64,000 nt of DNA from Aurantimonas sp. Leaf443. Its GTDB lineage: Bacteria > Pseudomonadota > Alphaproteobacteria > Rhizobiales > Rhizobiaceae. The stretch's first letter is position 1, and each line of letters opens with the position of its first letter. A program made the translations under genes and the position numbers. The DNA lies in the NCBI RefSeq assembly GCF_001425575.1, contig NZ_LMRD01000012.1, positions 1-64,000 on the forward strand, given 5' to 3'. A model generated the notes under the pieces. It had not been told where the DNA came from and made no database searches. It was given only the letters and a program-made list of their open reading frames with translations. This document shows positions 43,644 to 52,234 of the stretch, one piece after another.

Positions 43644-43739
43644 ATGAAACGGAGATCTCTCGTGGCAGCCGACGGTAAGCGCGGGATCGTGCGCAACGTC
43701 CCCCGAAGGAACGCTCCCATCGCCGCGGGCATGTCCTGA
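43644..43739 (+). CDS. Possible 31-codon leader peptide of the kinase gene
   Basis: An ATG at 43644 opens 31 codons (begins MKRRSLVAADGKRG, ends NAPIAAGMS) whose TGA at 43737-43739 shares its A with the ATG of the kinase gene. The kinase ATG has no visible ribosome site, so it may depend on re-initiation from this frame. The leader's own ribosome site is also poor, and there is no similarity evidence. It could equally be untranslated sequence. Confidence 0.3.
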   Translation: MKRRSLVAADGKRGIVRNVPRRNAPIAAGMS

Positions 43740-44713
43740 TGGTGGCTTGGAAGGCTTTGGCGGCCCTGTCGAACACGGATCTCGCCGTGTTCGCGCAGGA
43801 TTCCGATCTTAAATATTGCTGGGTCTTCAATGCGCAGAACTCGTGGCTCGCTCCGGCGGTCGCGGGGATCAGGGACGACGACATCCTGCCGGCCGGCGCC
43901 GCGGAACGATCCAACCGGATGAAGGCCGAGGTCCTCTCCACGGGCCGCCCGCTTCGCTTCGAACTCGCCGTTCCGCTCGGCAATGCGACGCGGTGGTACG
44001 ACATACGCCTCAATGTCGACCGGAACGACGCCGAGGAGGTTCTCGGCGTCATCGGAACATCGATCGACATCACCGACCAGAAGCGCCGCGAAGAAACGCT
44101 GAAGACGCTCCTGCGCGAGCTGTCCCATCGCTCCAAGAATCTCCTCGCCATCATCCAGAGCCTCGCGAGCCAGACCGCCCGACACACGGTGACGGTGCCG
44201 GAGTTCCTCGTGCGGTTTCGTGGCCGCATCCAGTCGCTGTCCTCCTCGCAGGACATCGTGACCGACACGGACTGGCGCGGGGCGGATCTCATGAGCCTCG
44301 TCGTCATGCAGGTCGAGCGCTATGCGCCGGACGGCATGGAGCAGATCCATCTCGACGCGGTGGACGTCTATCTTTCGCCGACCGCCTCCCTCCATGTCGG
44401 GCTCGCGCTTCACGAGCTTGCCGTCAACGCCGCCTCCTACGGGTCGCTTTCGGTGCCCGGCGGCACGGTGACGATCCGCGCCTGGATCGAGCCCAGAGAC
44501 GGCGAAGACGTGCTCCTTCTGGAATGGCGCGAGCATAACGGTCCGCGCGTTCGCACGGAGCGCGATCCGCGGTTCGGGACGTCCACGCTGGTGCGGATCG
44601 TGCCCAACGCGGTCGGCGGCGAAGCCCATCTCGAATATCACAGCGACGGCATCTGCTACCGGCTTTCCGTTCCGCAGCCGCAGTTCGAGCTGATCACGCC
44701 GGACATCGTCTGA
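43739..44713 (+). CDS. HWE-family sensor histidine kinase
   Basis: A cytosolic sensor of 324 residues: a PAS domain (about 10-118, ending in VIGTSIDITDQKRREE) and an HWE kinase core. The H-box is LRELSHRSKNLLAIIQSLAS with the phospho-acceptor His in SHRSKN; the N-box is HELAVNAASYGSLS; the WxE signature is LEWREHNGP. HWE kinases phosphorylate PhyR-type regulators in many rhizobia, and phyR lies just upstream, so this is a strong candidate for a PhyR kinase (PhyK-like). No membrane segment, so the input is internal. Start uncertain because no ribosome site is visible. Confidence 0.9.
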   Translation: MVAWKALAALSNTDLAVFAQDSDLKYCWVFNAQNSWLAPAVAGIRDDDILPAGAAERSNRMKAEVLSTGRPLRFELAVPLGNATRWYDIRLNVDRNDAEEVLGVIGTSIDITDQKRREETLKTLLRELSHRSKNLLAIIQSLASQTARHTVTVPEFLVRFRGRIQSLSSSQDIVTDTDWRGADLMSLVVMQVERYAPDGMEQIHLDAVDVYLSPTASLHVGLALHELAVNAASYGSLSVPGGTVTIRAWIEPRDGEDVLLLEWREHNGPRVRTERDPRFGTSTLVRIVPNAVGGEAHLEYHSDGICYRLSVPQPQFELITPDIV

Positions 44714-44902
44714 CATTTCCTCGGTCGAGACCGTCCCCGAAGACCGTCCTCGCGAAGCCGACGGTCGCCGGCGCACGCCGTCCGTCGGAGATGTGAGAGC
44801 ATCGCGCCTCAGGAGCATCAGTTTTGGGAAACCTCGGAAAATGTTCCGTCAAGGGACGAAATCCACTATCACACTAACGTGATAACGAACGCGTTCCGAC
44901 GG

Positions 44903-44930
44903 GGAACGAGACGCGGCGGATCGCGGTTTG
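44903..44930 (+). promoter_or_regulatory. Putative EcfG promoter of small cysteine protein gene
   Basis: GGAAC (44903-44907), 17 bp, GGTTTG (44925-44930). The start codon is 21 bp downstream, with AAAGGAGAGG between. The remaining part of 44714-44902 shows no gene. Confidence 0.75.
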
Positions 44931-44951
44931 ATGTCCAAAGGAGAGGGTCCG

Positions 44952-45242
44952 ATGGAACACGTTGCCGCTTTCATGCTCTTGGTCGGTTGCTCGGGTAACC
45001 TGCAGTCCTGCAACGAGATTCCGGTTCCGGTCCCGGCCTATGAAACCTTGGCAGACTGCCAGGAGGACCTGCCCCTGCAGATCAGGTTGAGCAGCGACTC
45101 CTCGCAGCGCGTGCTTGGAGCCTGCAAGGGCGTCGCGCCGGACGTGTTCGAGCGATCCGCAAGCATCGACTGGACGATCACGCGTGACGGCCGCCTCTCG
45201 ATAGACTTCACGTCCGAGCCCCAGATCGTCGCAGCCCGCTGA
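44952..45242 (+). CDS. Small conserved Cys-containing protein
   Basis: The 96-residue product starts at ATG 44952, 5 bp after a very strong ribosome site (AAAGGAGAGG). The N-terminus is moderately hydrophobic (HVAAFMLLVGCSG) and may insert in or cross the membrane. Four cysteines (about 13, 20, 36, 58) are spaced GCSGNLQSC, ADCQEDLP and GACKG; similar small proteins are common in rhizobia but have no assigned function as far as I know. An EcfG-type promoter directly upstream makes it a stress-response candidate. Confidence 0.75.
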   Translation: MEHVAAFMLLVGCSGNLQSCNEIPVPVPAYETLADCQEDLPLQIRLSSDSSQRVLGACKGVAPDVFERSASIDWTITRDGRLSIDFTSEPQIVAAR

Positions 45243-45397
45243 TTCGCGAGGCCAGGGCCGGTCGCGCACGATGAGCGCGTTGACGGTTTGCTGACGTTAA
45301 ACGTCGATGGCTGCCGGGATTTCGGCCGGGGCGTTGAACCTTTTTCCCGTTGACGCATTTTATGGTCGGGACACTGTTTTCCAGTCGAGAGGACTCC

Positions 45398-45682
45398 ATG
45401 CGTAACAAATTGGCGATCGTCGCGTTCTGCGCCGGCATCACGGCTCTGGCCGGTTGCACCACCGAAGACCGCTACACGGGCGGCGGTGCCGCGCTCGGCG
45501 GTCTCGGCGGCGCGGCCATCGGTGCCGGCGTGACGGGCAACGCGCGTGGCGCCCTCATCGGAGGCGCCTTGGGTGCCGGCGCCGGCGCCATCGCGGGCAA
45601 CGTGGTCGGCCGTCAGCAGTCGCAGCCGGGCTATTGCCGCTATTCCGACGGCAACATCTATCGCTGCCCGGCCGGTTACTGA
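45398..45682 (+). CDS. Glycine-zipper lipoprotein
   Basis: A 94-residue protein with a lipoprotein signal peptide (lipobox LAGC, Cys at about 20) followed by a glycine-zipper region (GLGGAAIGAGVTGNARGALI, then GGALGAGAGAIAGNVVG) and a short tail with CRYSDGNIYRCPAGY. This matches outer-membrane glycine-zipper lipoproteins such as the SlyB/YMGG-Gly type, which stabilise the envelope. Before it, 45350-45355 reads TTGACG, a possible -35 of a vegetative promoter. A perfect hairpin follows the gene. Confidence 0.85.
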   Translation: MRNKLAIVAFCAGITALAGCTTEDRYTGGGAALGGLGGAAIGAGVTGNARGALIGGALGAGAGAIAGNVVGRQQSQPGYCRYSDGNIYRCPAGY

Positions 45683-45716
45683 CCGCCGCCGGATCGGCGT
45701 CAGTTCTAAGTCTGCC

Positions 45717-45743
45717 AATGCCGCCGGATATTCCGGCGGCATT
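45717..45743 (+). terminator. Terminator after glycine-zipper gene
   Basis: A perfect 12-bp stem (45717-45728 with 45732-45743) with a 3-nt loop, 35 bp after the stop. The T-run is limited to TT plus GT. Confidence 0.7.
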
Positions 45744-45849
45744 GTCGTATCCGGGTCCCTGGACGGACGGCCGTCTCATCTCGTCGCGTGCGACTTGCCC
45801 GGTTTCCCGCCGCCTGTCAGTTTCGCTAGGATTTGAAAGGACCGTCTCC

Positions 45850-46191
45850 TTGCCGAATATCCGTTCGTTGCGTGGGCCGTCGCTTCGCGAAGATGCACCC
45901 CAAGCTTCCGGAAGCGCGCACGCCGCCAGACGCGTCCTGCTCGTCCTCCCCCTGCTCGCTCTCGCGGCCTGCGGACAGAACGGCCGCTACCCCGCCGTCG
46001 CGGGCGCCGTGTTCGGTCTGGATGGCGCCGAAGTCGCGCCCTACCGGACGGGGAAGGTGAGGGAGGTCGTGCCCGGCCCGGGCGACCGTCTCATCGGCCA
46101 GTCCGCGAACGTTCCCGACGACTGCATCTATGCCCGTTCCGCCTCCGGCGTCCGGTTCCGCGCCGCCTGTCCTGACGGGTTCGAGCTCTAA
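45850..46191 (+). CDS. Putative small lipoprotein (TTG start)
   Basis: The best start is TTG 45850 with AAAGGA 8 bp upstream, giving 113 residues. A basic, long n-region is followed by a hydrophobic core and a lipobox (RVLLVLPLLALAACGQNG). The mature part of about 65 residues includes VFGLDGAEVAPYRTGKVREV and a pair of cysteines (DDCIYARSASGVRFRAACPD) that may form a disulphide. I do not recognise the family. The gene stands alone between a terminator and the convergent HugZ-like gene. Confidence 0.6.
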   Translation: MPNIRSLRGPSLREDAPQASGSAHAARRVLLVLPLLALAACGQNGRYPAVAGAVFGLDGAEVAPYRTGKVREVVPGPGDRLIGQSANVPDDCIYARSASGVRFRAACPDGFEL

Positions 46192-46292
46192 GCGGGCCCC
46201 GAAGCTTTTCGGCGACCCGTGGAGCCGATCGCCTTCGACGTCACGAGGATGCAGCGCGATCGAACCGTCCGTCGCGTCCCGCTTCGGGCGCG

Positions 46293-47069
46293 TCAGTTTC
46301 CGTCCCCGACCAGACCCACGAACGCGTTGCGATAGCCCCCGAGGGCGACGACATCGTCGGCAAATTCGATCCGGCGCAGAAGGTCGCCCTTCGCCAGTTC
46401 GAAGCCGCGCCGGTCGGCGGTCGCGATGCGCCACCCGGTGCCGTCCGCCGCGATTGCGTCGACGGCGTCGCCATGGTCCTCGTTCATATGCGCCACCGCG
46501 CGCCGGGCGGCATTCTCCAGCCCGTCTCCAGCCGGATCGAGAAGATCGTCGGCGTCGAGTTCGTAGGCGCGGGCGAACCCGCCGTTCAGCGAAGCCCCCA
46601 GCGGCTCGAGCCGCAGGATCGAGAAGTCGGGAAAATCGATGTAGAGGCTCGCCTTGGGATGACGCGACAGGAATCGGGCGCGCAGGTCCGCATGGACAGC
46701 CGTCCCGGCGCCAATGCGTTCGGCTCTCGCGAAGACAGTCATCCGCGGATGGGCGAGCGGGTCGCCGCGCCCATCCTCGCCGACGAGGATCGAGCAGCGC
46801 GGATCGGCCGCCAGCGCTCTCGAATGCAGCGACAGGCCGGAGACGAGGACGAGCGGCCGCCCGCGAAAGTCGGTGGCGAGAAGCGTCCGGCTGACGGCGG
46901 GAAAGCCGTCCTGCGGCCGCAGGCAGCCCAGCGCCGCCGTGCGCGCGGCGCGCAGGAGGCGGCGGGCGAGGGCGCGTGCGGCCTCGTCCACGCGCTGCGT
47001 CACCAGTCGCGTCCTCGCGTCACCGGGCGCAACGCCAGCCGGCGCACCGCTCGCCTCGCCTGTGCTCAT
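46293..47069 (-). CDS. HugZ-like pyridoxamine-phosphate-oxidase-fold protein
   Basis: The 258-residue product has a split-barrel flavin/heme-fold domain (about 25-165, with DGFPAVSRTLLATDFRGRPL and LVSGLSLHSRALAADPRCSI) and a C-terminal DUF2470-type domain with AVAHMNEDHGDAVDAIA. HugZ enzymes open heme in iron uptake; close relatives without iron genes nearby may have other redox roles. No heme transport gene is in the window. ATG 47069 is preferred over the ORF start at 47132. It is divergent from mrp. Confidence 0.83.
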   Translation of the reverse strand: MSTGEASGAPAGVAPGDARTRLVTQRVDEAARALARRLLRAARTAALGCLRPQDGFPAVSRTLLATDFRGRPLVLVSGLSLHSRALAADPRCSILVGEDGRGDPLAHPRMTVFARAERIGAGTAVHADLRARFLSRHPKASLYIDFPDFSILRLEPLGASLNGGFARAYELDADDLLDPAGDGLENAARRAVAHMNEDHGDAVDAIAADGTGWRIATADRRGFELAKGDLLRRIEFADDVVALGGYRNAFVGLVGDGN

Positions 47070-47239
47070 GGCATCCGACCTTTCCCGAAAGCCGACTCCG
47101 CGGCCGTCACCGGCCTCCGAGCGGCGCGGCAAACGCGGCTTCCTGCCGCCTTCGCGCGTTTCCCGTCTGGCGAGGGCCCCGCCGCCGCGATATCTGAGGC
47201 CCTCGTCGTCGATGTCGATGCCCAGAGGAGACGTGCAGG

Positions 47240-48469
47240 ATGGCCGATCGCAAATCCGAGATCCTGGCGCTTCTCGCCGCCTTGCCGACGCCCGACGGAA
47301 AAGGCGACGTCGTCTCGCGCGCCATGGTGTCCGATATCTTCGTGGCGGACGGCAAGGCCTTCTTCTCCATCTCCGTGCCGGCCGAGGAGGCCGAGCGCTT
47401 CGAGCCGTTCCGCCGCGAGGCCGAGGCCAAGGTGAGGGCGCTGCCCGGCATCGAGAGCGCCATGGTGGCGCTGACGGCGGAGCGGGCCGCCGGTGCCGCC
47501 CGCGCCGCGCCGCCGCCGCCGGCCCGCCCGGGACAGGCGATCCGGCCGGGGCCTGGCCCCTACGACCGGGGCGGACCGCCGCCGCGCGCCGCGGGCCACG
47601 CCCATCCCCATCCGCACGCCCAGCCGGCCCAGGCCCGCCCGCAGCCCGGCCAGACGCAGCGGCCGGGCGTGCCGGGCATCGAGCGCATCATCGCGGTCGC
47701 CTCGGGCAAGGGCGGGGTCGGCAAGTCGACGACCGCGGTCAATCTCGCGCTCGGCCTGCAGTCGCTCGGCCTCAAGGTCGGCCTTCTGGATGCCGACATC
47801 TACGGCCCCTCCGTGCCGCGGCTCCTGAACCTCAAGGGACGGCCCGAATCGGCGGGCGGGCGCACGATGATCCCGCTCCAGGCCTACGGGCTGAAGGCCA
47901 TGTCGATGGGCTTTCTCGTGGACGAGGAGGTGCCGATGATCTGGCGCGGACCCATGGTCATGTCGGCGCTCACGCAGATGCTGCGCGAGGTCGAATGGGG
48001 CCCGCTCGACATTCTCGTCGTGGACATGCCGCCGGGCACGGGCGACGCGCAGCTGACCATGGCGCAGCAGGTGCCGCTCGCCGGCGCCGTCATCGTCTCG
48101 ACCCCGCAGGATCTGGCCCTGATCGACGCGCGCAAGGGGCTCGCCATGTTCCGCAAGGTCGAGGTGCCCGTCCTCGGCATCGTCGAGAACATGAGCTATT
48201 TCATCGCTCCCGACACAGGCGCGCGCTACGACATCTTCGGCCATGGCGGCGCGCGCGCCGAGGCCGAGCGGCTCGGCGTGCCCTTCCTCGGCGAGGTGCC
48301 GCTGGAGATGGCGATCCGCGAAAGTTCCGATGAAGGCCGGCCCGTCGTCGCCGCGGCACCGGACGGGGCCCATGCGCGGGTCTACCGCGATATCGCCGTC
48401 CGCGTCCTCGAGGCCATGGACGCGGCGAAGGCCGAGGGCGCATCGACGCCGAAAATCGTATTTGAGTGA
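47240..48469 (+). CDS. Mrp/ApbC-type iron-sulfur carrier ATPase
   Basis: Mrp/ApbC proteins bind and pass on Fe-S clusters. The 409-residue product has an N-terminal MIP18-like domain (1-75), a Pro/His-rich linker (about 85-145, including HAHPHPHAQ), and a deviant Walker A P-loop domain (GKGGVGKSTTAVNLALGLQS) with DADIYGPSVPRLL. In the C-terminal block NMSYFIAPDTGARYDIFGHG the CxxC pair used for Fe-S binding in many members is replaced (AxxT), so cluster handling may differ. It stands alone. Confidence 0.9.
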   Translation: MADRKSEILALLAALPTPDGKGDVVSRAMVSDIFVADGKAFFSISVPAEEAERFEPFRREAEAKVRALPGIESAMVALTAERAAGAARAAPPPPARPGQAIRPGPGPYDRGGPPPRAAGHAHPHPHAQPAQARPQPGQTQRPGVPGIERIIAVASGKGGVGKSTTAVNLALGLQSLGLKVGLLDADIYGPSVPRLLNLKGRPESAGGRTMIPLQAYGLKAMSMGFLVDEEVPMIWRGPMVMSALTQMLREVEWGPLDILVVDMPPGTGDAQLTMAQQVPLAGAVIVSTPQDLALIDARKGLAMFRKVEVPVLGIVENMSYFIAPDTGARYDIFGHGGARAEAERLGVPFLGEVPLEMAIRESSDEGRPVVAAAPDGAHARVYRDIAVRVLEAMDAAKAEGASTPKIVFE

Positions 48470-48565
48470 ATGGTCAAAAATTCAGCTTGCGCGGAGTTTG
48501 CGAAAAAGGTGGGATGCGCGCTTGCGCGGGACTGACCCCGCAAGCAATTCTGGAGCGCTTTCCCT

Positions 48566-50161
48566 ATGAAAAGACTGTCACTCCTTCTCGCAGCCACGGC
48601 CCTTTCATTGACGATGGCGTCCGGCGCGCTCGCCAAGACGCTGGTCTACTGCTCGGAAGGCTCTCCGGAAGGCTTCGATCCCGGCCTCTACACGGCCGGG
48701 ACGACCTTCGACGCCTCTTCGAAGACGGTCTACAACCGTCTCGTCGAGTTCAAGAAGGGCACGACGGAGGTCGTTCCGGGCCTTGCCGAAAGCTGGGACG
48801 TCTCGGAGGACGGTCTGGAATACACGTTCAAGCTGCGCCAGGGCGTGAAGTTCCAGACCACGGACTTCTTCACCCCGACGCGTGACTTCAACGCCGACGA
48901 CGTGATCTTCTCCTTCGACCGCCAGGGCAACAAGGAGAACAAGTTCTTCTCCTATGCCGGCGATGCGACCTGGGGCTACTACAACGATATGTCGATGCCG
49001 ACGCTGGTGAAGGCGTTCGAGAAGGTCGACGACTATACCGTGAAGCTGACGCTGACGGCGCCGAACGCGCCGATGATCGCGAATCTCGCGATGGACTTCG
49101 CCTCGATCATGTCGAAGGAATATGCCGACAAGCTGCTCGCCGACGGCACGCCGGAGAAGCTCAACCAGCAGCCGCTCGGCACCGGTCCCTTCGCCTTCGT
49201 CGCCTACCAGCAGGACGCGGTGATCCGCTACAAGGCCCATCCCGAATACTGGGGCGGCAAGCAGCCGGTCGACGATCTCCTCTTCGCCATCACGCAGGAC
49301 GCCTCCGTGCGCCTGCAGAAGCTGAAGGCCGGCGAGTGCCAGATCATGGCCTTTCCGAACCCCGCCGACATCCCGGCGCTGAAGGCCGATTCCACGCTGA
49401 CCACGATGGAGCAGCCGGGCCTCAACATCGGCTATCTCGCCTACAATGCCAGCCAGGCGCCCTTCGACAAGGTCGAGGTCCGCCGCGCGCTGAACATGGC
49501 GATCAACAAGGACGCCATCCTCGAGGCCGTGTTCCCGGGCATCGGCCAGAAGGCCAAGAACCCGATCCCGCCGACGATGTGGGGCTACAACGACGCCGTC
49601 GATGACGACAAGTACGACCCCGAGGCGGCCAAGAAGATGCTCGAGGAGGCCGGCGTCAGCGGGCTCTCGATGAAGGTCTGGGCCATGCCCGTGGCCCGTC
49701 CCTACAATCCGAACGCCCGGCGCATGGCCGAGCTGATCCAGTCGGACTTCGCCAAGGTCGGCGTCACCGTCGAGATCGTCTCCTACGACTGGACGCAGTA
49801 TCTGAAGCTCGCGGGCGATCCGAAGCACGACGGCGCGGTTCTCGCCGGCTGGACGGGCGACAATGGCGACCCGGACAACTTCCTCGCCATCCTTCTGGGC
49901 TGCGACGGCATCGGCTCGGGCAACAAGGCCGCCTGGTGCAACAAGGACTACGACGCCCTCATCAAGAAGGCATCGACCATCGCCGACCAGGCCGAGCGCG
50001 CCAAGCTCTACGAGGAGGCGCAGGTCATCTTCAAGAAGGAAGCGCCCTGGGCGACCATCGCCCACTCGACGGTCGTCATGGCCATGTCGCCGAAGGTCTC
50101 GGGCTACGTCATGGATCCGCTCGGCTCGCACCGCTTCGACGGCGTCGACATTTCCGAGTAA
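48566..50161 (+). CDS. dppA: Dipeptide-type ABC transporter, substrate-binding protein
   Basis: The periplasmic receptor of a peptide ABC importer (SBP_bac_5 family). The 531-residue protein has a signal peptide (cut near ALA at residue 23), and family blocks such as FDPGLYTAGTTFDASSKTVY, FKLRQGVKFQTTDFF and WTGDNGDPDNFLAILLGCDG. The last resembles E. coli DppA closely, so dipeptides (or heme, 5-aminolevulinate) are likely ligands. It starts the operon dppA-B-C-(frameshifted gene)-D-F. The 111-bp gap to dppB may hold an mRNA structure that sets higher expression of the receptor. Confidence 0.93.
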   Translation: MKRLSLLLAATALSLTMASGALAKTLVYCSEGSPEGFDPGLYTAGTTFDASSKTVYNRLVEFKKGTTEVVPGLAESWDVSEDGLEYTFKLRQGVKFQTTDFFTPTRDFNADDVIFSFDRQGNKENKFFSYAGDATWGYYNDMSMPTLVKAFEKVDDYTVKLTLTAPNAPMIANLAMDFASIMSKEYADKLLADGTPEKLNQQPLGTGPFAFVAYQQDAVIRYKAHPEYWGGKQPVDDLLFAITQDASVRLQKLKAGECQIMAFPNPADIPALKADSTLTTMEQPGLNIGYLAYNASQAPFDKVEVRRALNMAINKDAILEAVFPGIGQKAKNPIPPTMWGYNDAVDDDKYDPEAAKKMLEEAGVSGLSMKVWAMPVARPYNPNARRMAELIQSDFAKVGVTVEIVSYDWTQYLKLAGDPKHDGAVLAGWTGDNGDPDNFLAILLGCDGIGSGNKAAWCNKDYDALIKKASTIADQAERAKLYEEAQVIFKKEAPWATIAHSTVVMAMSPKVSGYVMDPLGSHRFDGVDISE

Positions 50162-50272
50162 CGCCAGCCCATGCCACGACGAGCGTCGCCGGCTTCGTGC
50201 CGGCGGCGCTCTCGCCTCATCGGAGGCTCCCTTCAAGAGCGCTCCGGCGCTGACAGAGGTCCGCACAGCCCC

Positions 50273-51280
50273 ATGCTCGGCTTCCTCCTCCGGCGGGTCG
50301 GCCTTCTGATCCCGACCTTCGTCGGGGTCACGATCGTCTCCTTCTTCTTCATCCGTCTTCTGCCCGGCGATCCGATCATCGCGCTGGCGGGCGAGCGCGG
50401 GCTGACGCCCGAGCGCTACGCCGAACTGCAGGCGGCCTTCGGCTTCGACCGGCCGCTCTGGCAGCAGTATCTCAGCTATTTCGGCGAGGTGATGAGCGGC
50501 GATCTCGGCCAGTCCATCACCACGAAGCAGCCGGTGCTGACGGAGTTCTGGAACCTCTTTCCCGCGACCGTCGAACTCTCGCTCGTCGCCATGCTGATCG
50601 CGGTCGTCATCGGCATTCCGGCCGGCGTGCTGGCCGCCGTCAAGCGCGGCTCCTGGGCCGACCAGACGATCATGGGCACGGCGCTCGTCGGCTATTCCAT
50701 GCCGATCTTCTGGTGGGGGCTGCTCCTCATCATCCTCTTCTCCGGCATCCTGCAGTGGACGCCGGTCTCGGGGCGCATCTCGCTTCTCTACTTCTTCAAG
50801 CCGGTCACCGGCTTCATGCTGATCGACAGCCTGATCTCCGGCCAGGCCGGCGCCTTCCGCTCGGCGCTGAGCCACCTCATCCTGCCCTCCATCGTGCTCG
50901 GCACGATCCCGCTCGCGGTGATCGCCCGCCAGACGCGCTCGGCCATGCTCGAGGTGCTCGGCGAGGACTATGTGCGCACGGCGCGCGCCAAGGGCCTATC
51001 CTCGGCACGCGTCATCGGCGTCCACGCGCTGCGCAACGCGCTGATCCCGGTCGTCACCACGATCGGCCTCCAGATCGGCGTGCTCCTCGGCGGCGCCATC
51101 CTCACGGAGTCGATCTTCTCCTGGCCGGGCATCGGCAAATGGATGGTCGATTCCGTCTTCCGCCGCGACTATCCGGTCGTGCAGGGCGGGCTTCTCATCA
51201 TCGCGCTCATCATCATGCTCGTGAATCTTGCCGTCGACCTTCTCTACGGCCTCATCAATCCGAGGGTGCGCGCGCGATGA
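50273..51280 (+). CDS. dppB: Dipeptide-type ABC transporter permease, first subunit
   Basis: One half of the membrane channel. The 335-residue protein has about six helices, starts LLRRVGLLIPTFVGVTIVSF, and carries the EAA loop (EVLGEDYVRTARAKGLSSAR) that docks on the ATPases. Length and start agree with DppB. It is translated from ATG 50273, 111 bp after dppA, and overlaps dppC by 4 bp (ATGA). Confidence 0.95.
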   Translation: MLGFLLRRVGLLIPTFVGVTIVSFFFIRLLPGDPIIALAGERGLTPERYAELQAAFGFDRPLWQQYLSYFGEVMSGDLGQSITTKQPVLTEFWNLFPATVELSLVAMLIAVVIGIPAGVLAAVKRGSWADQTIMGTALVGYSMPIFWWGLLLIILFSGILQWTPVSGRISLLYFFKPVTGFMLIDSLISGQAGAFRSALSHLILPSIVLGTIPLAVIARQTRSAMLEVLGEDYVRTARAKGLSSARVIGVHALRNALIPVVTTIGLQIGVLLGGAILTESIFSWPGIGKWMVDSVFRRDYPVVQGGLLIIALIIMLVNLAVDLLYGLINPRVRAR

Positions 51281-52230
51281 GCCATATCGAAGCCGAGAAG
51301 GCCGAGCAGGGCGTCGGGACCGACATTCCCGACCGCCTGCCCGGGCCACGCAAGCCGCAGAGCATGCGCCGGCGCCAGCTCGCCGAGTTCTGGTACTATT
51401 TCTCGGTCAACCGCGGCGCCGTGCTCGGTCTCGTCGTCTTCGCCCTGATCGTGGCGACGGCGCTGGCCGCGCCGCTTCTCGCCCCGCACGATCCGACGGC
51501 GCAGGACCGCAGCGTGCTGCTCATCCCGCCCTTCTGGCAGGAGGGCGGGCGCATCGCCTTTCCGCTCGGCACCGACGCCGTCGGGCGCGACGTCCTCTCG
51601 CGCCTCATCTACGGGGCGCGCTACTCGCTTTATGTCGGCCTCTTCGTCGTCATCGTCGCGGTGACGGCCGGCGTCGCGCTCGGGCTTCTGGCCGGCTATC
51701 TGCGCGGCTGGGTCGACACGGTGACGATGCGGGTGATGGACATCATCCTCGCCTTCCCGTCGCTGCTCCTCGCGCTCGTCGTCGTGGCGGTGCTCGGGCC
51801 CGGCCTCCAGAACGCCATGCTCGCCATCGCGCTGGTCCTCATGCCGCATTTCGTGCGCCTGACGCGCGCGTCCGTGATCGCCGAAAAGCAGCGCGAATAC
51901 GTGACGGCGGCCAGGGTCGTGGGGGCGGGGCCGCTGCGGCTGATGCTGGTGACGATCCTGCCGAACTGCCTCGGGCCGCTCATCGTGCAGGCGACGCTCT
52001 CCTTCTCGAACGCGATCCTCGACGCGGCGGCTCTCGGCTTTCTCGGCATGGGCGCCCAGCCGCCGACGCCCGAATGGGGCACGATGCTGGCCGAGGCGCG
52101 CGAGTTCGTGCTGCGCGCCTGGTGGGTCGTCACCTTTCCGGGCCTCTCGATCCTCGTCACCGTGCTCGCCATCAACCTCGTCGGCGACGGATTGCGCGAC
52201 GCGCTCGATCCGAAGATGAAGCGGAGCTGA
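51277..52230 (+). CDS. dppC: Dipeptide-type ABC transporter permease, second subunit
   Basis: The second channel half, 317 residues. A cytosolic N-terminus of about 45 residues precedes the first helix; the family motif APHDPTAQD and the block GTDAVGRDVLSRLIYGARYS are present, followed by five more helices and the EAA loop (AEKQREYVTAARVVGAG). It pairs with DppB. The 4-bp overlap points to coupled translation. Confidence 0.95.
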   Translation: MSHIEAEKAEQGVGTDIPDRLPGPRKPQSMRRRQLAEFWYYFSVNRGAVLGLVVFALIVATALAAPLLAPHDPTAQDRSVLLIPPFWQEGGRIAFPLGTDAVGRDVLSRLIYGARYSLYVGLFVVIVAVTAGVALGLLAGYLRGWVDTVTMRVMDIILAFPSLLLALVVVAVLGPGLQNAMLAIALVLMPHFVRLTRASVIAEKQREYVTAARVVGAGPLRLMLVTILPNCLGPLIVQATLSFSNAILDAAALGFLGMGAQPPTPEWGTMLAEAREFVLRAWWVVTFPGLSILVTVLAINLVGDGLRDALDPKMKRS

Positions 52231-52234
52231 GGGC

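Noticed and set aside
48605-50875. 756-codon minus-strand frame opposite dppA and dppB
   Set aside because: Antisense shadow crossing two clear genes; no ribosome site or domain.
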